Assembly: GCA_946481445.1 (NCBI GenBank)
Contig: CAMLOA010000122.1
Location: forward strand, 1 to 6,374
DNA from: an uncultured Devosia sp.
GTDB lineage: Bacteria > Pseudomonadota > Alphaproteobacteria > Rhizobiales > Devosiaceae
Length of the DNA stretch: 6,374 nucleotides
Reading direction: 5' to 3'
The notes under the pieces were generated by a model. It worked only from the letters and a program-made list of their open reading frames with translations, did not search any database and was not told the origin of the DNA. The position numbers and the translations under genes were made by a program. Shown here one piece after another: positions 1 to 5,861 of the stretch. How positions within the stretch are numbered: the stretch's first letter is position 1; the number at the start of each line of letters is the position of its first letter.

Positions 1-425
1 TCTCGGACGATGGCCTTGCCGTTGCATCGCGGGTGGCCTCAATGCAGACCAATGTTGCCGATCTCGAAGCCCGGCTGCTCGACACGCAGACGGCGGCCCT
101 GCAGGCGCAGCAGGACATCGCCAAGGCCAACCGCGAGCAGGCGCAATTGACCGATGAACGCCTTGCCGACCTGTCGCTCGAGCGGCAGACCGTTGACGGA
201 CAGATCGGCACTTTGGCGCTCAAGATCGCCACGCAGCAGGGGCTGGTGCAGGAGGCCGCTCTCTATAGCGGGGCTTTCATACCGGGCAATGGGAGCCCCC
301 AATACCGCTACACCATCATGCGCGGCGGTGAAGAAATAGAGGCCGACCTCAACACACCGGTGAAGGCCGGCGATGTGGTGATGGCGCGCCTGCATCTCGC
401 TGCTGATGGAGGAGTGGTCCAATGA
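1..425 (+). CDS. ExoF-like polysaccharide export protein, C-terminal part (5' end outside window)
   Basis: This is the last 140 codons of a gene entering from the left edge; the first complete codon is at 3 and the TGA stop at 423-425. Residues about 15-80 of the fragment are rich in Ala, Gln, Leu, Glu and Arg with heptad-like spacing, which suggests a long coiled coil. After it comes a small C-terminal domain containing YRYTIMRGG, then EADLNTPVKAGDVVMARL. That ending, an acidic residue and TP before a PGDVV-like turn, is typical of the end of ExoF-type export proteins (Poly_export/SLBB architecture), which work with a Wzc/ExoP-like protein to move the polymer through the envelope. The signal peptide and main Poly_export domain would lie upstream and cannot be seen. 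Its stop overlaps the next start as ATGA, so it is cotranscribed with the ExoK-like gene. A membrane-fusion (HlyD-type) protein is a less likely alternative because of the C-terminal motif. Confidence 0.72.
   Translation, partial: SDDGLAVASRVASMQTNVADLEARLLDTQTAALQAQQDIAKANREQAQLTDERLADLSLERQTVDGQIGTLALKIATQQGLVQEAALYSGAFIPGNGSPQYRYTIMRGGEEIEADLNTPVKAGDVVMARLHLAADGGVVQ
408..414 (+). promoter_or_regulatory. Ribosome binding site of the ExoK-like gene
   Basis: GGAGGAG lies about 8-9 nt before the ATG at 422, inside the last codons of the upstream gene. It supports the start that overlaps the upstream stop (ATGA) over later ATG codons such as the one at 446. Confidence 0.7.
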
Positions 426-1210
426 GGAACCTTGCCAAGTTGATCATGCTGGGCGCGACGCTGGCGCCGGCGGAGCCAGTCCATGCGCAACAGGCGGCGT
501 TCTTCGATGATTTCGACCGGCTGGACACCTCCCGCTGGTACGTATCGGACGGCTGGAGCAACGGCGCACACCAGAACTGCACTTGGTCGGCAGATCAGGT
601 TTGGGCCAGGGATGGCCTGTTGCAGGTGGGCTTTGCCCCGCAACCCAAGGGCGATCGGCAATATCGCTGCGGCGAAATCCAGACGCGTCAGGCGCTCGGT
701 TTCGGCACCTACGAAGCGCGGCTCAAGACCCCGTCCGGGTCTGGCCTCAACGCTGCATTCTTCACCTATATCGGGCCCCAACAGGGCAAACCGCATGACG
801 AGATCGACTTCGAAATCCTGCTGCGTGACACGTCCCATGTGGATACCACCACCTTTGTCAACGGCGTGAGCGGGGACGGGGAGATCGGTAGCGGGCAGTC
901 GCACGCCCTGCCCCACGGTTCGGACGAAGATTTCGTGACCTTCGCCTTCACCTGGGAGCCGGACCGGCTGCGCTTCTATATCAACGGCCAGCTCGTGCGG
1001 ACCATGGAAGACCCCTCCACGATACCGAGCAATGCGCAGCGGATCTTCTTCAGCCTGTGGGGCAGCGACACACTCACGGACTGGATGGGCACCTTTGCCC
1101 CGGTGACCGGACCAGTCGCCATGCAGGTGGACTGGGTGGCCTTTACCCCCCTCGGCGGGGATTGCGCTTTCAATGCCTCCATCCTGTGCCAAGTCAATGA
1201 GGACGAGTAA
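422..1210 (+). CDS. exoK: Secreted GH16 endo-beta-glycanase, ExoK-like
   Basis: This 262-residue protein is a glycoside hydrolase family 16 enzyme of the ExoK type, which cleaves beta-glucan linkages in nascent succinoglycan and so helps set polymer length. Residues 1-22 form a short signal peptide ending in VHA before QQ, so it acts outside the cytoplasm. The GH16 catalytic signature EIDFE is at 127-131: Glu127 is the expected nucleophile, Asp129 the assisting acid and Glu131 the acid/base. Other ExoK-like blocks are GSGLNAAFFTYIGP (106-119), FTWEPDRLRFYINGQ (176-190) and RIFFSLWGSDTLTDWMGTF (207-225). Cys248 and Cys256 near the C-terminus could form a disulfide; Cys53 and Cys83 are also present. 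Length and domain coverage fit a complete single-domain enzyme. It overlaps the export gene by 4 nt and the pyruvyltransferase by 1 nt (TAATG), which indicates one operon. The family assignment is firm; the exact substrate is inferred from the neighbours. Confidence 0.93.
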   Translation: MRNLAKLIMLGATLAPAEPVHAQQAAFFDDFDRLDTSRWYVSDGWSNGAHQNCTWSADQVWARDGLLQVGFAPQPKGDRQYRCGEIQTRQALGFGTYEARLKTPSGSGLNAAFFTYIGPQQGKPHDEIDFEILLRDTSHVDTTTFVNGVSGDGEIGSGQSHALPHGSDEDFVTFAFTWEPDRLRFYINGQLVRTMEDPSTIPSNAQRIFFSLWGSDTLTDWMGTFAPVTGPVAMQVDWVAFTPLGGDCAFNASILCQVNEDE

Positions 1211-2103
1211 TGAAGCTGGTGTTTTTCCGGGGCAAGGTGCCCAATTTTGGCGACGAATTGAACCTGACCGTTTGGCCTGCGCTGCTGCCCAACGGGTTCC
1301 TGGACGAAGACGAGAGCGAACTGTTCGTTGGGATCGGCTCGATAATCGGCGATCACCTGCCGGGCAAGGCCCGCAAATTCGTCATGGGCTCGGGCTATGC
1401 GGGCTATATGGGTTTGCCCGATGTGCACGACGGCACCTGGGACATACGCTTCGTGCGCGGCCCCAATACCGCCAGGACACTCAAGATCGAGCCCAGGTTG
1501 TCCATCTGCGATAGCGCGATCCTCCTCAGGGAAATGGAGTTGCCAGCGCCCGACGAGAGCGTGGGAGTGGCCTTCATGCCCCACTATGAGAGCCTCGAGC
1601 GTGGCAATTGGGCTTCGGCGTGCCAGCAGGCCGGGATCACTTTGATCGATGCGACCGATCCGGTCGAAAAGGTCCTAAGTCAGATTCGCGGCGCCAGGCT
1701 CCTCATCACCGAGGCCATGCATGGCGCCATTGTTGCCGATGCGCTGCGCACGCCCTGGATCGGCGCAAAACCGATCTATGGCGGCCATCATCGCAAATGG
1801 CTCGATTGGGCCGGTGCGCTGGATCTCGATGTGCGACTGCACACCCTCAAGCCCACCAGCATGTTGGAGGCCTACATCGGAAGAACGGGACGTGGCGGCG
1901 CACTGGGCAAGGTCGGGCGGCTCAACGCCTCTGCGCTCGGCATACTGCCAAACCGGATTCTGACCAGCATCGCGGCAACGCATCTGTCAGCCATGTCGCG
2001 GCTGGAACCGCAATTGAGCCGCGACAGCGCTATCACGTCCGTAACGGGTCGGGCGCGCGAGGCGGTCGACAGTTTCGTGCGGAGCCGGCAGGCAGCCGTT
2101 TAG
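1210..2103 (+). CDS. exoV: Polysaccharide pyruvyltransferase, ExoV-like
   Basis: This 297-residue protein belongs to the polysaccharide pyruvyl transferase family, which transfers pyruvate from phosphoenolpyruvate to a sugar of the EPS repeat unit as a ketal. The N-terminus reads KVPNFGDELN (9-18), the usual opening of ExoV-type enzymes. It is followed by ELFVGIGSIIGD (37-48), GSGYAGY (60-66) and FVRGPNTA (81-88). The family's conserved C-terminal block ITEAMHGAIVADALRTPWI is at 166-184, with the Glu-x-x-His-Gly core around His171. KWLDW at 196-200 completes the fold. The start at 1210 overlaps the upstream stop as TAATG and has GAGGA at 1199-1203. The last seven residues, RSRQAAV, and the TAG stop are encoded by the first unit of a 24-bp tandem repeat, so the C-terminal end has been shaped by that array. 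It probably works in the cytoplasm on the lipid-linked repeat unit, before flipping. Confidence 0.9.
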   Translation: MKLVFFRGKVPNFGDELNLTVWPALLPNGFLDEDESELFVGIGSIIGDHLPGKARKFVMGSGYAGYMGLPDVHDGTWDIRFVRGPNTARTLKIEPRLSICDSAILLREMELPAPDESVGVAFMPHYESLERGNWASACQQAGITLIDATDPVEKVLSQIRGARLLITEAMHGAIVADALRTPWIGAKPIYGGHHRKWLDWAGALDLDVRLHTLKPTSMLEAYIGRTGRGGALGKVGRLNASALGILPNRILTSIAATHLSAMSRLEPQLSRDSAITSVTGRAREAVDSFVRSRQAAV

Positions 2104-2160
2104 CGGAGCCGGCAGGCAGCCGTTTAGCGGAGCCGGCAGGCAGCCGTTTAGCGGCGCCGG
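2079..2160. repeat. 24-bp tandem repeat, three exact copies plus a partial fourth, at a convergent gene junction
   Basis: The units are 2079-2102, 2103-2126 and 2127-2150, with no mismatches between them. A partial fourth copy at 2151-2160 matches 9 of 10 bases (C for A at 2155). The period is a multiple of three. In the frame of the plus-strand gene each unit gives RSRQAAV then TAG, with stops at 2101, 2125 and 2149. In the frame of the minus-strand gene each unit carries TAA, on 2148-2150, 2124-2126 and 2100-2102. So there are three in-phase stops in each direction. Each unit also contains CGGC-AGGCA-GCCG, a 4-bp stem with a 5-nt loop followed by TTTA; this is too weak to call a terminator. 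There are no spacers between the units. The likely origin is slipped-strand duplication of the stop-codon overlap. Confidence 0.95.
2104..2147. other. 44-nt convergent intergenic gap filled entirely by repeat
   Basis: The whole gap between the stop of the ExoV-like gene and the stop of the flippase gene is made of the 24-bp repeat. There is no strong GC hairpin with a T-run on either strand, only the weak 4-bp stem repeated in each unit. Opposing transcripts from the two operons may therefore run into each other. Confidence 0.8.
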
Positions 2161-3623
2161 ATAAGGCCGGCCAGAGCCGCGAGGCGCGTTCGCCCCATCA
2201 GCAGGATCACGGCGCCGTAGCATATGGCTGCGGCGCCAATTGTCGCGCCCAGGCGCAGAACCGGTTCGGTCTCGGCCAGTTGCGTCTGCACTTCGCTGCC
2301 CAGTGCCCACATGGCCAATGTCGCCAGCGCCGGAAGGGCAAAGGAGCGTATATAGGTCAGCACCGAAATGTCGATCAGCCGCACCACCATATGGATAGTC
2401 GGCAGCCACATCAGGACGTTGAGAACCACCAGCGAAACGGTTAGCGAAACCAGGCCCCAGCCAGAAAACAGCACAATGTAGAGCACCGTAGCGGCTTGCT
2501 TGGCCAGCACATACCAGAACCAGAGATCTGCCTGACCCTGGCTGCGGATCAACGAGGCCTGCAGGATGCCGATTGCCGTCAACAGCCCCAGCACGCAGAA
2601 GGCCTGGACCACGGGCACTGCTTCCACCCATTGGTCGCCAAAGGCGAATGGAATGAGATCGCGCGCCACGAGTGCCAGACCGGCAAAGACCGGGAAAGCA
2701 ATGATCGAAGTCGCAAATGTGCCCAAGAGATAGGCGTTCCGCAACTTGGCCGGCTCGCCCTGCATGGAGGCCAGGAGCGAATAGGAGACCAGATTGAGGG
2801 CCCCCGAAAGGAGGTCCGTCATGATCTGGAAGATGCGCCGCGAAAAGCTGTAGAGACCGAGCCAGGCCGGGCCGAGGAGAGCTCCAATCAGGATCTGGTC
2901 GATGCTGATCGTGGCCAGCAGATGATTACCGGTCGAGAAGAGGCCAAAAGATCGCAATTCGACGAGCGCGCGCCAGTCGAATTCCAGGCGGGGCCGCCAC
3001 CGGGCGGCGACCATTGCGCCGATACAAGTCGTAACCGAGACGGCCAGTTGCGAGGCGGCCAGGGCCCAAAGGCCAAAGCCCAGCCACAGCAAGCCGATGC
3101 AGACCGCTGCGGCCACCAACGAGGCAACCGTCGTACGCAGCGCCAGCATTCGGAACGACATGGTGCGCACCAGCAGCGCGTTGGGCACCGCGGCGGCCAT
3201 ATCAAAAATCACCCGCGCCGAGATGAACGGGATGAGTGCGACCAACTCCCCCTGCCCTGCGCCAGCCGCGATGAAGGGCGCAGCAACGCAGAGTCCTGCA
3301 TAGATGAGGCCGGATGCGCCAAGGCAAAGCCAAAAAACGGTATCGAGGTGGACCGGCGTGATGTTCTGGCGCTGGATCAGCGCCTCGCGGAAGCCGGCCG
3401 GGGCCAGCGCAAGGCCGATTGTCGCAATGCTGGCAGCAAAGGCGACGACACCGAATTCGGCAGGCGCCAGAACCCTCGACGTCGCGAGAAAGACAATCAG
3501 GCCCAGCGCGGCCGGGGCGAGACTGCTGACCAGCGACCACATGGTTCCCTTGATGGCCGCCGAGGCCCGCCCGGACTTGGGTTGAGCGAGCCTTTTATCC
3601 GAGCTTTCAAGCGCCAGGGTCAT
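2148..3623 (-). CDS. Wzx-type polysaccharide flippase, ExoT-like
   Basis: This 491-residue integral membrane protein has about 12-14 hydrophobic segments, for example residues 33-48, 57-76, 97-119, 168-192, 301-320, 337-355, 378-405 and 458-476. It belongs to the oligosaccharide flippase (PST, MOP superfamily) group, which moves undecaprenyl-linked repeat units across the inner membrane. The N-terminus has a short Lys/Arg-rich cytoplasmic stretch, then IKGTMWSLVSS (24-34), the usual family entry into helix 1. SRVLAPAEFGVVAFA (49-63) is the classic flippase block after it. FSRRIFQIMTDLLSGALN (260-277) and the FGDQW segment (328-332) also fit. The start overlaps the upstream glycosyltransferase stop by 4 nt (ATGA), with only a weak GGGCGG-like ribosome site, so translational coupling is likely. 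The TAA stop lies in the third unit of the tandem repeat. ExoT is the closest named type by context, but flippases are hard to tell apart by sequence alone. Confidence 0.88.
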   Translation of the reverse strand: MTLALESSDKRLAQPKSGRASAAIKGTMWSLVSSLAPAALGLIVFLATSRVLAPAEFGVVAFAASIATIGLALAPAGFREALIQRQNITPVHLDTVFWLCLGASGLIYAGLCVAAPFIAAGAGQGELVALIPFISARVIFDMAAAVPNALLVRTMSFRMLALRTTVASLVAAAVCIGLLWLGFGLWALAASQLAVSVTTCIGAMVAARWRPRLEFDWRALVELRSFGLFSTGNHLLATISIDQILIGALLGPAWLGLYSFSRRIFQIMTDLLSGALNLVSYSLLASMQGEPAKLRNAYLLGTFATSIIAFPVFAGLALVARDLIPFAFGDQWVEAVPVVQAFCVLGLLTAIGILQASLIRSQGQADLWFWYVLAKQAATVLYIVLFSGWGLVSLTVSLVVLNVLMWLPTIHMVVRLIDISVLTYIRSFALPALATLAMWALGSEVQTQLAETEPVLRLGATIGAAAICYGAVILLMGRTRLAALAGLIRRR

Positions 3624-4624
3624 CGGCCGCCCATGCTGGCGTGACCGTCCCGCGACAGCACGAAACTGCGAAACTCGGGTGTTACCCGTCCCAGCAAGCG
3701 GATCATCACCCCGCGGAGGCGCAAATGCGCAGCCTCAATGGTGGAGACATGCCCCTCAAGACCCGAGCCGATCAGGGCCTTGCCCATATGGGTCGCACGG
3801 GTACCGGCGGGCGCGGCAAAGCGCGGATCGGTCATGAAGCGGGCCCGCTGCTCGGTGCTGGCCTGCAACCAGACATTGCGGCGCAAGGCCTGGATGGCGC
3901 GCTTGAGATCGAGTTCGCGGCGCAGGTATCCCGCCGCAAGGCCCGCATTGCGGGTGGTCTGCCCGGCATTCTCGGCCCAGACCGCCAATGGGGTCATGGC
4001 GATATAGATGGGCTCGACGATGGAATAGGTACGCAGATATTCCTGCAGCGTGGCTGTGCAGGGATACTGGATTTCAAGCGGCGAGGTGGCGCGCACCGAC
4101 CAGAACAGTCCGCCATTGGAGACACCGATGCCGGCCAGCAGCGACAGGCGAAAATCGGAAGCCAAATAGCGCCCTTCGGTAAAGAGGTCGTCGAGTACGC
4201 CGGCGTCGCCAACGCGTGCGCTTGGGGTACCGCTTGCGTGTTCAATCAACTGGTTTCGCAACACGATCTCCACGCCCTGTTCCTGCATCAGCGCTATGTT
4301 GGCGGCACAGAAATCGGGCAGGATGAAATTGTCGTCCTCGACGACGCAGAAATATTCGGCGCGATGCGGGTTTAGAGCCGAAAAGCACTGGTCGATGTTG
4401 CGCGAGGCGAAGAGCTGCGGGCTATTCGCGCGGTAGCGGACGCGGGCGTCGCCCAGGCTTTCGACCACGGCGCGGCCGCTCTCTTCGGCATCGTCATCAA
4501 AGACATCGCACACCCAATGCGGCCAGCTTTGGTCGATCATGGACAGCAAGGCGCGACGCAGAGCCGCTGGACGCTTAAAGGTGGGGGTGCGGATATGGAC
4601 GAGGCCGGGATGAAAGTCCGACAT
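3620..4624 (-). CDS. Family 2 glycosyltransferase of the EPS cluster
   Basis: This 334-residue protein is probably an inverting GT-A (GT2-type) transferase that adds one sugar to the lipid-linked EPS unit at the cytoplasmic face. The first beta strand and turn are VHIRTPTFKRPAALRRAL (9-26), where nucleotide-sugar binding starts. CDVFDDDAEESG (39-50) holds the first acidic cluster. YFCVVEDDNFILPDF (91-105) is the DXD-equivalent metal/nucleotide site, with Glu96-Asp97-Asp98. GVSNGGLFW (167-175) would line the acceptor side. No membrane segment is evident. The ATG at 4622-4624 is well fixed: an in-frame TGA lies at 4628-4630, a Shine-Dalgarno site is present, and any later Met would remove the first strand. 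The gene overlaps the polymerase gene by 50 nt upstream and the flippase by 4 nt downstream. It cannot be matched to ExoA, ExoM, ExoU or ExoW, so donor and acceptor are unknown. Confidence 0.85.
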   Translation of the reverse strand: MSDFHPGLVHIRTPTFKRPAALRRALLSMIDQSWPHWVCDVFDDDAEESGRAVVESLGDARVRYRANSPQLFASRNIDQCFSALNPHRAEYFCVVEDDNFILPDFCAANIALMQEQGVEIVLRNQLIEHASGTPSARVGDAGVLDDLFTEGRYLASDFRLSLLAGIGVSNGGLFWSVRATSPLEIQYPCTATLQEYLRTYSIVEPIYIAMTPLAVWAENAGQTTRNAGLAAGYLRRELDLKRAIQALRRNVWLQASTEQRARFMTDPRFAAPAGTRATHMGKALIGSGLEGHVSTIEAAHLRLRGVMIRLLGRVTPEFRSFVLSRDGHASMGGR

Positions 4625-5861
4625 GGCTCAATAGTCCTCCGGGATGGTGACGCACCGGGGCCGGGCGTTGTTGGCGCAGGGCCAGCAGGCCCTGGATGGC
4701 GTAGATGAACGTGGCGACGCCCATGATCGAGCGGATCGAAAACTCGAAGAACACCTCCACTTCGATGAAGCTGCGAAGGATCATCAGCGTCTGCAACGAC
4801 AGCAGCAGGGCGTTCGGGGCGTTCGGTCGGGCAAAGGCATAGACAGCCATCAGGGCCGCCCCCCCGTAGATGAGGGCGACTTGCAGGCCCAGGCCGACAA
4901 GTCCGATTTCGACGGCGTTGGAGATGTAGGTGTTGTGAAAATTGAAGCCGGCGCCCGAGGGCACGCCGAACATGGCCCATAATTCCTCGGCGGGCGCGAA
5001 GCCGGCGACCCAGAATGAGCGGTAGCCAAGGCCCTGGAGGGGCCGCTCGGCAATATAACTGAGGCCAGTCGCCCAAAGATCGGTGCGCCCGGTAAGGGTC
5101 GCGTCCTTGCCCGATCCTTCGAGGATTTCGGCCATCAGGGCATCGCCGGAAACGACCATGCCCAACGCCAGCGCGGCCATGATGATGCCGACGAGCGCCA
5201 TGAGAAACAGCTTCTGCATGCCGGTCAGCCGGGTGATGAGCATGGTCAGCACGATGATGGCGAGGCAAGGCGCCACCATCAGGATGGCACCGGTCGATTG
5301 CGCCAGCACCAGAAGCGGGGCGGAGACAATGGCGCCCGCAATGCCCGACAGGCGCATCAAGAGTGGCGAGTAACGGTCCATGGCGATGGCGACAGCTATC
5401 AGCATGAATACCGCGATATGGGCGGCAAACGCGTTCTTGCTGCCAAAGACACCTAGCCAGGCACCACCCGTGCCGGTGCGCCCCAGACCGATGCTGGCGA
5501 GGACACCAATGCCATAGACCACGAACATCAGGCGCATGAGGGTCGTGGTGGAGAGGCGACCAGTCATGACAATGGCGAAGACCAGGGTAAAGCCCAGTTG
5601 CACGCCGTAGCGGACAGAGTTGGAGGGATAAAGCGACCACAGCGCAGTCAGGATGCAATAGGCCGGCAACAGCAGGACGAAACAGTATCGGCGAACGCTG
5701 TCGATACTGCGCGGCACATCGCTGACCATGAGCAGGCCGGCGCAGGCCAGGAATGTCAGGGCCGCCAGTGGGCCCAACATGGCATTGAGCACCAGGGCCG
5801 CGAAGGCACCGAAGGTGAGCAGGCTGGCCAGGTTGATCGAAAGGCGAGGGGCGGCTGGCAT
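4575..5861 (-). CDS. Wzy/ExoQ-like EPS polymerase (O-antigen ligase/polymerase family)
   Basis: This 428-residue membrane protein has about 10-12 hydrophobic segments. It is assigned to the O-antigen ligase/polymerase (Wzy_C) family, which joins lipid-linked repeat units in the periplasm. After several helices comes LGVFGSKNAFAAHIAVF (136-152), the family's KN block. The large periplasmic loop reads LTGRTDLWATGLSYI (256-270), then PLQGLGYRSFW (274-284) and FNFHNTYISNAVEIGLVGL (306-324); GRTDLW, GxGY and HNTY are the family hallmarks. The ATG at 5861 is chosen although the frame stays open further upstream. It overlaps the previous stop as TGATG and follows a purine-rich ribosome site. The extra upstream 45 residues are Arg/Pro/Gly-rich shadow sequence of the preceding gene. 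Length matches ExoQ-type polymerases. The tail after the last helix (about 397-428) is hydrophilic and Pro/His/Arg-rich, and its last 16 codons overlap the next gene. Confidence 0.87.
   Translation of the reverse strand: MPAAPRLSINLASLLTFGAFAALVLNAMLGPLAALTFLACAGLLMVSDVPRSIDSVRRYCFVLLLPAYCILTALWSLYPSNSVRYGVQLGFTLVFAIVMTGRLSTTTLMRLMFVVYGIGVLASIGLGRTGTGGAWLGVFGSKNAFAAHIAVFMLIAVAIAMDRYSPLLMRLSGIAGAIVSAPLLVLAQSTGAILMVAPCLAIIVLTMLITRLTGMQKLFLMALVGIIMAALALGMVVSGDALMAEILEGSGKDATLTGRTDLWATGLSYIAERPLQGLGYRSFWVAGFAPAEELWAMFGVPSGAGFNFHNTYISNAVEIGLVGLGLQVALIYGGAALMAVYAFARPNAPNALLLSLQTLMILRSFIEVEVFFEFSIRSIMGVATFIYAIQGLLALRQQRPAPVRHHPGGLLSHVGLSSRPRPYPHPHL
4635..4640 (-). promoter_or_regulatory. Ribosome binding site of the family 2 glycosyltransferase gene
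   Basis: On the minus strand GGAGGA lies about 10 nt before the ATG whose A is at 4624. It sits inside the coding region of the polymerase gene. Together with the in-frame TGA at 4628-4630 it fixes the glycosyltransferase start despite the long overlap. Confidence 0.65.

Noticed and set aside
308..1192. Minus-strand open frame (294 codons) opposite the ExoK-like gene
   Set aside because: It lies opposite a GH16 enzyme with an intact catalytic motif and shows no protein-family pattern of its own.
2091..2130. Intrinsic terminator(s) in the repeat
   Set aside because: The only stem is 4 bp (CGGC/GCCG) with a 5-nt loop and is followed by TTTA, not a T-run. This is too weak to call.
2079..2160. 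Tandem repeat read as a CRISPR array
   Set aside because: The units are directly adjacent with no spacers, too short in total, and lie across two gene ends. No cas-like gene is present in the window.
1608..2444. Plus-strand open frame reading through the repeat (GSRLAEPA repeats)
   Set aside because: It lacks a plausible domain, overlaps the ExoV-like gene in another frame and runs antisense into the flippase gene. The protein repeat is only the 24-bp DNA repeat seen in an open frame.
2496..3644. Long plus-strand open frame (382 codons) antisense to the flippase gene
   Set aside because: Its translation is rich in Arg, Gln, Asp and Gly with no recognisable domain, while the opposite strand encodes a clear multi-helix flippase. 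It is a high-GC shadow.
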